This document shows, piece by piece, positions 1 through 6,223 of a DNA stretch of 6,613 bases (position 1 is the first letter of the stretch; each line of letters begins with the position of its first letter). The position numbers and the translations under genes were made by a program. The DNA is taken from contig JAIRLC010000004.1 of assembly GCA_031259645.1 (NCBI GenBank), forward strand, positions 1 through 6,613. Reading direction: 5' to 3'. The notes below the pieces were generated by a model, which saw only the letters and a program-made list of their open reading frames with translations, made no database searches and was not told the DNA's origin. Origin of the DNA: Prevotellaceae bacterium. Lineage in GTDB: Bacteria; Bacteroidota; Bacteroidia; Bacteroidales; UBA932.

Positions 1-2012
1 GGGTAGCGCGGGCAGAAGCGCCACGCCTTTTCGCCGCCCACCACGTAGGTGCCCAGCCCCAGGGCGATGACGGCGAAACCGTCGCCGGGCTGCATGTAGG
101 AGAACGGGTAGAAGTTGTAGGACTGCGCCACGCCGCTGATGTTCGGGTAGAACTTGCCGTGATATTCCTGCCCTACCAGTTCCTGCAGGATGACGGCCAT
201 CTTCTCGTCCTGCACCCTGCAATCAATGGCGTTGAAGTAGGCGAGGGAGGTGTCGGAATACACCGAGGCGTACACCAGTTTGACGGCTTTCTCCAGCTCC
301 GCCACGCGCTGTTCAAAGTCCGCGCTGTTGTTCGGGATGATGTAGGTGGCGTAAACCCCCGCGAAAGGTTGGTTGAGCGAGTCCTCAAACAGCCCCGAAG
401 AGCGTACCGCCAGCGGGGTTTTCATCACGTCGAGGTAATCGCGCAGCTTCGTTTTGAGTTTCGGCGGAAGGTCGGCCTTAAGGAAGGCCTGCTTGATTTT
501 TTCCGCATTCTTCGTGGTGTAGAGGATTTGGTAGAGGTCGTTATGTTCGAGGAAGCTGTCGTACTCGTCCACCCCGATGACGGTGGTTTTCGGAATGGCC
601 ACCGGCAGGTCGGGGATTAGCTTCTGGAGGTTCACGTGGGCAATGAAGTTCGAGAGGAAGGCCAGTCCGCGCCCCTTTCCGCCCATCGAGCCGGCGCCGA
701 TGCGGACGACATAGCTGTTGGAATTTACAATATCTTTCCGGAAAGGAATAATCCGCCCCTTCATCTTCTTCCGGATGAACGTTTGCAGCAGGCTCACGAT
801 ATATTGGCGGTGGCCTTCGAGGGTGCGGGTGTCGTCAACGGCGTGGATCCGCACCTTCTTGGCGATGCTGATTTCGCCGCGCGCCATGAGCCAGGTAGAG
901 AGCATGTGGTTGTTGGCGTGATACACGTACGACTCCACCGGAATAACCGACAGCATGTCGCGGAACTCCTCAATGGTCGAGGCTTTCCCGATGGGCTGTC
1001 CCGACGGGTCGCGGAAGATAAAATCGCCGAAGCCCAGCCGGTGTTTGATGAAATGTTGTACTTCGAGCGCCAGCGTGTCAGACGTTTTGTGGATAAATTC
1101 GGCCTGCACCTCCGTAGCGCGACGGTGGTTGCCGGCGTCGTGGCTTTGCAGCAGGCAGGGTATTTTCCAGTCAATTTCCTTGACGTAGCGGATGAGGTTA
1201 ACGCCGGCGTTGGGGTCGGGCGCGCCGTTGTGCGGGTATTCCACGTCGGAAATCACCCCGATGAGGTTTTTGTGGTAGCGGTTGATGATGTTCACCGCGT
1301 CTTCGTAGGTGCTCACGAGGATGATTTTCGGCCGCGCGCGCAGTTTCAGGATGGGCGTCAGCTCGTCCGACAGGGTGCGGTCGTTGATGAGTTCCTGTGT
1401 TTGCGTCATCACCTCGGTGTAGAGCATCGGCAGGTAGCGCGAGTAGTACTTCACCGAGTCCTCCACCAGCAGCACCACGCGGACGTCGCCCACTTTCGTG
1501 TCGGCTTTCAGGTTGATTTTGTCTTCTAAGTATTTTGCCATGGCGAGGAACACCCGCGTGGTGCCGTTCCACATGAAGATGCGCTCCACGCAATGGTTTA
1601 CGATGTCGGCGTTTTTGTCGAAGTACGTAAGGTCGGCGTTGCTGCTCACCAGCATCATCAGGTGCACGGCCGGGTACTTCTCCTTGATGTGCCGGCAGGT
1701 TTCAAGCGGCGTTTCCTTGTCCAACCCCGCCACGATGATGACGATGTCGAAGCGGCGCTTTTTCATCAAGTCCAGCGCCTCTTCCTCGTTGGCGGCGCTG
1801 GTGAAGCGGGGCGCGCTGTAAAGGTTAAGCTGGAGGTACTCGCCAATCAGTTTTTCGGAGAACTGGCCTTCGCGTTCAATGGTGTATGCGTCGTAGTAGT
1901 TGGCAATAAGCAAAATCTCCTTTACTTTGAAGGGCATCAGCTCCTCAAAGATGTCACGGTCGCTTTTTTGTCGCCGGTACAGTTTGCGCAGGTCGATTTT
2001 GTGGGTTGTCAC
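1..2012 (-). CDS. PEP/pyruvate-binding (PPDK_N) protein with N-terminal receiver-like domains, 3' end outside window
   Basis: About 670 codons are visible, with no stop, before the gene leaves the window. Residues ~32-150 form a degenerate receiver-like domain (VKEILLIANYYDAY) with no Asp where the phosphoacceptor should be. Residues ~178-315 form a second receiver with the key residues in place: E184-D185, D256 (ISDVEYP), S290 and K309. A linker follows (FGDFIFRDP, then YHANNHMLSTWLMARGE). From ~440 comes the ATP-binding PPDK_N fold: GAGSMGGKGRG (K446), VRSSGLFEDS (R537, E543, D544), FAGVYATY from ~F550, and DEKMAVILQELVGQEYHG. The family is known from PEP synthase and pyruvate phosphate dikinase, but the phosphohistidine and PEP-binding domains would lie outside the window, so the reaction is not established. 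The GTG start is chosen because an in-frame TAG (the tldE stop) sits one codon upstream and the next ATG, M26, would remove conserved N-terminal sequence. Last gene seen in the tldD-tldE operon; cytoplasmic, no signal peptide. Confidence 0.88.
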   Translation of the reverse strand, partial: MTTHKIDLRKLYRRQKSDRDIFEELMPFKVKEILLIANYYDAYTIEREGQFSEKLIGEYLQLNLYSAPRFTSAANEEEALDLMKKRRFDIVIIVAGLDKETPLETCRHIKEKYPAVHLMMLVSSNADLTYFDKNADIVNHCVERIFMWNGTTRVFLAMAKYLEDKINLKADTKVGDVRVVLLVEDSVKYYSRYLPMLYTEVMTQTQELINDRTLSDELTPILKLRARPKIILVSTYEDAVNIINRYHKNLIGVISDVEYPHNGAPDPNAGVNLIRYVKEIDWKIPCLLQSHDAGNHRRATEVQAEFIHKTSDTLALEVQHFIKHRLGFGDFIFRDPSGQPIGKASTIEEFRDMLSVIPVESYVYHANNHMLSTWLMARGEISIAKKVRIHAVDDTRTLEGHRQYIVSLLQTFIRKKMKGRIIPFRKDIVNSNSYVVRIGAGSMGGKGRGLAFLSNFIAHVNLQKLIPDLPVAIPKTTVIGVDEYDSFLEHNDLYQILYTTKNAEKIKQAFLKADLPPKLKTKLRDYLDVMKTPLAVRSSGLFEDSLNQPFAGVYATYIIPNNSADFEQRVAELEKAVKLVYASVYSDTSLAYFNAIDCRVQDEKMAVILQELVGQEYHGKFYPNISGVAQSYNFYPFSYMQPGDGFAVIALGLGTYVVGGEKAWRFCPRY

Positions 2013-2015
2013 ATT

Positions 2016-3326
2016 CTACAGTCCGCTAAAGTCCACGTTATCGAAGAGGATGGAGGGCGTGCGCCACGAGGCGTCGAGGCGCGGGTCGTTGCCTATTTCC
2101 GCGATGCTGCCCCACAGGGTCAGCAGGTTTCCCGTGATGTTCATTTCCGACACAGGTTTTACCACTTTCCCGTTTTCAATCAGGAACCCTTCCACGCCAA
2201 ACGAGAAATCGCCGGTGGTGCTGTTGCTGTTGCCGCCGTTAAACCCGGTAATCCATATTCCCTTTTTGACGGTCGCCGTCAGTTGGTCGAAATTTTTGTT
2301 GCCCAACTCAAACGTCAAGATAGACGGACCGCTGATGGTGGGCGCCATGTCCATTTTTTTGGAGATATACGTGTCGATGAAATACGTTTGTAGCACGCCT
2401 TTTTCAATGATCGGACGTTTCATGGTGGCCACGCCTTCGTAGTCGAACCAGCGGGCGCCCATGGCGTGCAGGATGTGCGGGTCGTCGGTCAGCGTGAGCT
2501 TGGCGGACGCTATTTGGGTATTCAGCTTGTCTAACAGGAACGAGTTTTTCTGCTGCAACGCGGTGCCGTACGTGGCCGAAATAAGCGGCGACAGGATACG
2601 CCGCACGTTCAGGTTGTCGACCAGCATGGCATATTTCCCCGACTTTATTTTCTGCTGTCCAAGCTTGCGTATGGTGCGTTCCAGCGCCTTCTTGCCGATG
2701 CCCGACTTTTGCAATTCGTCCCATTGCAGCGCCACGTCGTACCAGTAGGACTCGGGACGCGCGTCGCCTTTTCCTTTCATCGATACCGAAGCGGAAAGGT
2801 TGTAGTAGGTCGATTTCGTTTCGCCTTCAAAGCCGTTGCTGTCCACCAGGTAACTGCTGCTTTCGCCGTCGCTGAAGCCGCCTGACACGGAAATAATGCG
2901 CGGGTCGGAGCCGTACACTTCTTCCACGGCGGCTTTAGCCAGCGCCAGTTTGTCGTCGGCCGCGATGCTGCTGAATTTCTCATCCACCAAACCAAGGTCG
3001 TGTCCGTCGCCTTTGTAGTAGCGCGCCGGGTCGGGCAGTTGCCGCGCCGCGTCTTCCGCCAGGTATCCGGTAGTTTCTATGCCTTTTTTGATGAACTGTT
3101 TCAGGTCTTTTTGGTCGATGCGGTTGGTCGAGTAGCTGCCATACCGGTTGTTGACGTGCAACGTAATGCTGAGGCTGTTCTCGGCCGCTTGCTGCAACTT
3201 GTCGAGTTGCGTATCGCGGTATTCAAATTCACTGCTCGAGCCGGTGGCTAATGATACCCGGCAAGCTTGGGCGCCGTTCTCCAATGCGTATTGCATGGCC
3301 CATTTCGCTAATTCTTTATAATTCAT
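2016..3326 (-). CDS. pmbA: TldE/PmbA, non-metal subunit of the TldD/TldE protease
   Basis: This 436-residue protein matches the usual TldE/PmbA length and layout. The N-terminal domain begins MNYKELAKWAMQYALENGAQ. A central segment (~225-265) reads SGKYAMLVDNLNVRRILSPL. The C-terminal barrel carries RWFDYEGVATMKRPIIEKG (~292-310) and the family signature TGFNGGNSNSTTGDFSFG (~360-377). It has no HExxxH motif, as expected of TldE; the catalytic zinc site belongs to TldD, encoded just upstream. In E. coli the TldD/TldE heterodimer degrades unfolded peptides, matures microcin B17 and processes CcdA; the substrate here is unknown. No signal peptide or membrane segment is visible, unlike its partner. 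The ATG lies 18 nt after the tldD stop with no Shine-Dalgarno-like sequence, normal for Bacteroidota. The stop TAG is 3 nt before the next start, so co-translation is likely. Confidence 0.93.
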   Translation of the reverse strand: MNYKELAKWAMQYALENGAQACRVSLATGSSSEFEYRDTQLDKLQQAAENSLSITLHVNNRYGSYSTNRIDQKDLKQFIKKGIETTGYLAEDAARQLPDPARYYKGDGHDLGLVDEKFSSIAADDKLALAKAAVEEVYGSDPRIISVSGGFSDGESSSYLVDSNGFEGETKSTYYNLSASVSMKGKGDARPESYWYDVALQWDELQKSGIGKKALERTIRKLGQQKIKSGKYAMLVDNLNVRRILSPLISATYGTALQQKNSFLLDKLNTQIASAKLTLTDDPHILHAMGARWFDYEGVATMKRPIIEKGVLQTYFIDTYISKKMDMAPTISGPSILTFELGNKNFDQLTATVKKGIWITGFNGGNSNSTTGDFSFGVEGFLIENGKVVKPVSEMNITGNLLTLWGSIAEIGNDPRLDASWRTPSILFDNVDFSGL

Positions 3327-3344
3327 AATGACAAATTTTAAATG

Positions 3345-4859
3345 TTACGATTCGCCCCCTACCGTTAATTTCTTCACCAGTACCGACGGAAGACCCTGCG
3401 CCACAGGAGCGCCCTGGCCGTTTTTGCCGCACGTCCATGCGCTGGTGTCGATTTTGCAGTTGTTGCCCACCATGGTGATGTCGGCAAGCGCTTTCGGCCC
3501 GTTGCCGATAATGTTGATGTCCTTGATGGGTTGCGTCAGCTTGCCGTTCTCAATCAGGTAGCCCGATTTCACGAAGAACGTAAAGTCGCCGGCGCCGATT
3601 TGCACCTGTCCGTTGGTGAAATTTTCGGCGTAGATGCCGTTCTTCACCGCCGCAATGATGTCCTGCTCTTCCGTGTTGCCGTTTTCCATGTAGGTGATAC
3701 GCATCCGCGGAATAGGCGCAAAGCGGAACGACTGGCGGCGGCCGTTGCCCGTGGGCGCCACGCCGTAATGCTTGGCGCTGATGCGGTCGTGCAGGTAGCT
3801 GGTGAGCACGCCCTTTGTTACGATGTATGTTTTTTGTCCGTCCACGCCTTCGTCGTCCACATTGAGGGAGCCGCGGTCGTGGTCGATGGTGCCGTCGTCC
3901 ACCACATTGATGTTTTCGTTGCACACCACCTTGCCTAACTTGTCGGAGAAGATGGATACATTTTTCCGGTTGAAGTCGGCCTCGAAAGCGTGGCCTATGG
4001 CCTCGTGCAGCAGGATGCCCGACCCGCCGGCCGCCATGACCACCGGCAGTTCCCCGCCCTTGGGTTTCACGGCCTCAAACATGATGGCGGTTTTCTTCAC
4101 GGCATTTTGCGCGATGCCCTCCACAATATCGTCGGTGAGGAACTCAAAGCCCTTGCGCTGGGCGTATGAGTCGTAAGCGTTTTCGATTTTCCCGTTTTGC
4201 TCCATCACGCACGAGGCGCTCAGGATGGCCATGGGGCGGTAATCGGCGCAAAGCACGCCTTCGGAATTGCAAATTAAGACGAACGACGTGGTGTCGTTCA
4301 GCGACGCCGACACTTTCGACACGCGGCTGTCGAGGGCGAAAATACGGTCGTTGAGCTTTTGCACGTAAGGCATTTTCGCTTTCACCGAAACGTCTTCCCA
4401 CGGCGCTATAACCGGATAGTTATTGTCGAATGTTTTCTCGGTGAGGTCAGCCGGGGCGCCGGGCATGTTTCCCGAGGCGATGCGCGAAGCGGTGCGCGCC
4501 GCGTTAATCATTTCGTTGAGGTTGATGTTTTCCACGTAGGCGTAGCCGGTTTGGTCGCCCATCACCACCCTGATGCCCACGCCGTAGTCCACATTGGCGT
4601 AAGCGCGGTTCACCGCTCCGTCACGAAGCGACAAGTAATTGTCGAAAGAGTGTTCGAAAAACAAATCGGCGTAACCGGCTCCCTTTTCAAGCGCTACGGC
4701 CAGTACTTTTTTCAGGTCGCTTTGCGAGACGCCGAAATGGTCGAGCATGGCAGCCAGGCCTTCTTTTGAGCCTGTGCCGCACGATTCAAGGATTTGAGGA
4801 AGCAGGGCGGCTCCCATCAGCGCCATTCCTCCTGTTCTAAAAAATTGTCGTCGTTGCAT
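3345..4859 (-). CDS. tldD: TldD metalloprotease subunit with Tat signal peptide
   Basis: This 504-residue protein carries the TldD zinc site: HEAIGHAFEADFNRK, with H285-E286-x3-H290, and a candidate third ligand at C477 in TCGKNGQG near the C-terminus. Other family blocks are GGSGILLHEA, DDGTIDHDRGSLNVDDEG (~321-338) and AGDFTFFVKSGYLIENG (~423-439). The N-terminus is unlike cytoplasmic E. coli TldD. MQRRQFFRTGG followed by a hydrophobic stretch (MALMGAALLPQIL) and C27 looks like a twin-arginine signal, perhaps lipidated, although LESC is a poor lipobox because of the Glu. The mature domain starts near residue 40. With TldE it should form a heterodimeric metalloprotease that cleaves flexible peptides. 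First intact gene of the operon. Its ATG lies 39 nt after the disrupted small membrane gene, and I see no convincing promoter of its own, so the promoter at 5106-5136 may serve it. Confidence 0.94.
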   Translation of the reverse strand: MQRRQFFRTGGMALMGAALLPQILESCGTGSKEGLAAMLDHFGVSQSDLKKVLAVALEKGAGYADLFFEHSFDNYLSLRDGAVNRAYANVDYGVGIRVVMGDQTGYAYVENINLNEMINAARTASRIASGNMPGAPADLTEKTFDNNYPVIAPWEDVSVKAKMPYVQKLNDRIFALDSRVSKVSASLNDTTSFVLICNSEGVLCADYRPMAILSASCVMEQNGKIENAYDSYAQRKGFEFLTDDIVEGIAQNAVKKTAIMFEAVKPKGGELPVVMAAGGSGILLHEAIGHAFEADFNRKNVSIFSDKLGKVVCNENINVVDDGTIDHDRGSLNVDDEGVDGQKTYIVTKGVLTSYLHDRISAKHYGVAPTGNGRRQSFRFAPIPRMRITYMENGNTEEQDIIAAVKNGIYAENFTNGQVQIGAGDFTFFVKSGYLIENGKLTQPIKDINIIGNGPKALADITMVGNNCKIDTSAWTCGKNGQGAPVAQGLPSVLVKKLTVGGES

Positions 4860-4898
4860 AACACGCGGTTTTTTATTGAGTTTTTATGTGTTAAAAAT

Positions 4899-5101
4899 TT
4901 AAACATGCGATTTGACATTTCTACGGTCGGCAATGTAGGCCCATACGCCCAAGCATACGGAAAACACACCAATTGCTATGATAAAATAAATGATTTCCAT
5001 ACTCTAAGAGGTACGTCATGCCTCATAACTCCTGTTAATAAAACACCTCCAATAAGAAGTTTTGCCACATCAAGCAAAAATTTACCTACTTCCTTTTTCA
5101 T
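4899..5101 (-). pseudogene. small two-helix membrane protein (DUF6722-like), split by a frameshift
   Basis: From ATG 5101 the frame reads MKKEVGKFLLDVAKLLIGGV, then LLTGVMRHDVPLRV, and stops at 4976 after 41 residues. The -1 frame then continues as MEIIYFIIAIGVFSVCLGVW-AYIADRRNVKSHV and stops at 4899. Joined, they give a protein of about 67 residues: a basic amphipathic N-terminus, one helix, a short polar turn, a second hydrophobic helix and a charged tail. This resembles the small Bacteroidota membrane proteins called DUF6722, by my recollection of the family. The break must lie between 5003, just after a TAG in the second frame, and 4979. A 1-nt deletion or a sequencing error is the simplest cause; there is no slippery heptamer for programmed slippage. 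Alternatively, two short proteins overlap by 25 nt, the second starting at ATG 5000. The function of the family is unknown to me. Confidence 0.6.
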
Positions 5102-5136
5102 CCTACAAAAGTAGCCGAATATTTTAAGACTTCCAA
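5097..5136 (-). repeat. promoter-start direct repeat, copy 1
   Basis: This 40-nt stretch covers the -33 element, spacer, -7 box and start codon of the small membrane gene. It matches 6130-6169 at 35 of 40 positions without gaps and in the same orientation. The 20-nt spacer, normally free to vary in promoters, differs at one position only. Confidence 0.8.
5106..5136 (-). promoter_or_regulatory. Bacteroidetes-type promoter of the small membrane gene and probably the tldD operon
   Basis: On the minus strand TTG (5136-5134), a 20-nt spacer and TACTTTTG (5113-5106) match the Bacteroidota consensus TTTG/TTG-N19-21-TAnnTTTG. The expected start of transcription, about four bases after the -7 box, falls at about 5102, right beside the ATG at 5101, so the mRNA would be nearly leaderless. 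This placement also argues against the longer frame that opens at 5227. Confidence 0.65.
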
Positions 5137-5240
5137 GCATTTGGGCAGAAAAATTTAGGATTAGCCCTGTTGCGTTTACTTTCGTGCCCCGAAGTACAAC
5201 CACAAAACTGATATAAAAATAAGTCACTTTTTATAAGAAT
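5137..5240. other. intergenic spacer between divergent promoters
   Basis: This A+T-rich stretch separates the minus-strand promoter of the small membrane gene from the plus-strand promoter of the small RNA. I see no gene, RNA fold or repeat in it. A minus-strand frame crosses it but would have to be read through the promoter, so it is taken as chance. Confidence 0.5.
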
Positions 5241-5272
5241 TTTGCGGAGTGTGAAAAAAAAATGTATATTTG
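5241..5272 (+). promoter_or_regulatory. Bacteroidetes-type promoter of the candidate small RNA
   Basis: TTTG (5241-5244), exactly 20 nt, then TATATTTG (5265-5272) is a full match to the Bacteroidota vegetative promoter consensus. The spacer contains a run of nine A. Transcription should begin near 5276. Confidence 0.75.
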
Positions 5273-5275
5273 CAA

Positions 5276-5396
5276 CGTCATGGAGCGAAAGGAGCAATCC
5301 CTGAAAACTTTGACAAGAACCCGTTAATTCGGTGAAATATGGAGGTTACGACTGACCATATTTGAATGGCATCTCTTTTTGATGCCATTGTTTTTT
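5276..5396 (+). ncRNA. candidate small RNA of about 120 nt, family not recognised
   Basis: A consensus promoter sits directly upstream and a strong intrinsic terminator ends the unit, with no plausible protein gene between. Visible folds from the 5' end: an imperfect stem TCATGGA / TCCCTGA (5278-5284 with 5298-5304, one mismatch); a perfect 8-bp stem AAATATGG (5335-5342) / CCATATTT (5356-5363) with a 13-nt loop; and the terminator stem. It does not look to me like 4.5S RNA, tmRNA, RNase P RNA or a riboswitch class I know. No plus-strand gene follows the terminator, so it is more likely a trans-acting small RNA than a leader. A 15-codon frame from ATG 5280 (MERKEQSLKTLTRTR) lies inside and begins only about 4 nt from the predicted 5' end, so a dual-function RNA cannot be excluded. 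Confidence 0.6.
5365..5396 (+). terminator. intrinsic terminator of the small RNA
   Basis: AATGGCATC (5365-5373) pairs perfectly with GATGCCATT (5381-5389) around a 7-nt loop, followed by G and six T (5391-5396). The other strand has no U-run after the stem, so it acts canonically only in the plus direction. It lies just beyond the 3' end of the convergent nuclease gene and probably keeps the two transcripts apart. Confidence 0.88.
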
Positions 5397-5404
5397 CACC
5401 TTGC

Positions 5405-6022
5405 CTATTTGTTCATAAATTTTTTTGTAAAATTCTTTTTCACAATATCGTCATAATAAACATCTATCGGTTTCCCACCTAAAAGAACCTTTATCTCCTT
5501 TATGTATTTATGCCTGAGATAAAAATCTTTTATTGTATCCGCTACATACCGCGAATCAATATTACCAACCATATTTAAAACCAGTCTGTCTGCCTGTAAA
5601 AAACCGGCCTCCAGCCTGTTTTCCAGTGAACTTACCCCATATATTGTTTTCAACTCGTACAAATAAGCCTTACTGCCCTTTACCAGAATAAAGTCAGGAC
5701 TTTTGCTGCCCGATAACTTCGGTATCATATACACATCATATCCTATGTTATTCAAAGATTTTGCCGCATTGAGGTTATCGTTATATTCGGGATCCGTATC
5801 CTTAATCGTTTCAAACTTTTTGGTTACGGTTTGCAACTTTCCATTCGCCCCCTTGCTTATTGTTGCGAAACCACTAAGGGATATAATTTCGTTTAGTATT
5901 CTTGCTTTTTCCCTGTTCTCAAGTTTCCCATTGATGACTTCCAATAATTTCGTGGCAATATCTCCCGTAATATCACTATACAGTATATCATTATTTCGCT
6001 TTATTTTAGATAGCTCGCTCAA
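5405..6022 (-). CDS. orphan nuclease-like protein resembling CdiA C-terminal tRNase toxin domains
   Basis: This 205-residue soluble protein has no signal peptide or membrane segment. The C-terminal part (~75-190) contains NDNLNAAKSLNNIGYDVYMI, then SPDF (D110), nine residues later LYELKT (E123, K125), and LEAGFLQADRLVLNM (Q143). This D-x(12)-E-x-K layout on alternating strands fits a PD-(D/E)xK-type nuclease and resembles the tRNase domains at the C-terminus of CdiA and other polymorphic toxins (CdiA_C-like; from memory, not a search). Residues 1-70 are helical and charged and not recognised. No long delivery protein precedes it and no immunity gene is visible, so it may be a displaced toxin tip or a domesticated nuclease. 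The start is TTG; there is no in-frame ATG until residue 99 and the frame is open only to a TGA ~78 nt upstream. It is much richer in A+T than the large neighbours, which suggests transfer. Confidence 0.62.
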   Translation of the reverse strand: MSELSKIKRNNDILYSDITGDIATKLLEVINGKLENREKARILNEIISLSGFATISKGANGKLQTVTKKFETIKDTDPEYNDNLNAAKSLNNIGYDVYMIPKLSGSKSPDFILVKGSKAYLYELKTIYGVSSLENRLEAGFLQADRLVLNMVGNIDSRYVADTIKDFYLRHKYIKEIKVLLGGKPIDVYYDDIVKKNFTKKFMNK

Positions 6023-6129
6023 CCCTGACTTATTACAAAAAAAGACACTAATGAATGGCGTGGTGGATCGTGTTCGGGACGAGAATAAAAATCACCAATC
6101 GATAATCTCGCTAACAGGTGTGTGTTTTA
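6023..6129 (-). other. untranslated leader or gene remnant between promoter copy 2 and the nuclease gene
   Basis: These ~107 nt separate the repeat promoter from the TTG start of the nuclease gene. A GTG at 6134 aligned with the start codon of repeat copy 1 opens only a 7-codon frame (MNKTHTC, stop), out of phase with the nuclease. I see no strong hairpin, only short 4-5 bp pairings. The stretch could be a long leader or the scar where another gene was replaced. Confidence 0.35.
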
Positions 6130-6169
6130 TTCACCCCACAAATATAGCCGAATATTTTAAGATTTCCAA
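6130..6169 (-). repeat. promoter-start direct repeat, copy 2
   Basis: It aligns without gaps to 5097-5136, with 35 of 40 positions identical, and includes a GTG (6134) at the place of the ATG (5101) in copy 1. The two copies lie about 1 kb apart and bracket the small RNA and the nuclease gene. Confidence 0.8.
6139..6169 (-). promoter_or_regulatory. Bacteroidetes-type promoter upstream of the nuclease gene
   Basis: On the minus strand TTG (6169-6167), a 20-nt spacer and TATATTTG (6146-6139) fit the Bacteroidota consensus; the -7 box is a full match. The expected start is about 6135, giving a leader of ~110 nt if the nuclease starts at 6022. Confidence 0.68.
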
Positions 6170-6223
6170 CACTCCTCTTTTTTTAAATTTTTCTCGCTCG
6201 CAATCAATCATTTAAATTTTTTC

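Noticed and set aside
159..2393. Long plus-strand frames opposite the PEP/pyruvate-binding gene and the 3' half of tldE (153, 297 and 266 codons).
   Set aside because: They are rich in V, H, R and G and carry no recognisable domain, while the opposite strand encodes conserved families without interruption.
3531..4769. Plus-strand frames of about 62-136 codons opposite tldD.
   Set aside because: They are antisense shadows of a gene with clear TldD motifs and have no promoter or family match.
4794..5114. Plus-strand 106-codon frame across the tldD start and small membrane gene.
   Set aside because: It runs antisense to the Tat signal and the two-helix protein, and its translation shows no helix pattern or known motif.
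5102..5227. N-terminal extension of the small membrane gene (start at 5227).
   Set aside because: It would include the promoter boxes 5106-5136, and the family-like sequence begins exactly at the ATG 5101.
5280..5327. 15-codon frame MERKEQSLKTLTRTR inside the small RNA as an attenuator leader peptide.
   Set aside because: There is no run of regulatory codons and no downstream plus-strand gene to control. It is kept only as a possibility in the RNA entry.
5365..5389. Bidirectional terminator serving the nuclease gene as well.
   Set aside because: On the minus strand the stem is followed by CAAATATGG with no U-run, so only the plus direction is supported.
5703..6215. Plus-strand 170-codon frame with hydrophobic stretches.
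   Set aside because: It is antisense to the nuclease gene and crosses the repeat promoter; the hydrophobic runs reflect A+T-rich DNA read on the wrong strand.
6182..6221. Direct repeat TTTAAATTTTT at 6182 and 6211.
   Set aside because: It is a low-complexity A+T-rich stretch upstream of the operators, and 11 bp is not surprising in such DNA.
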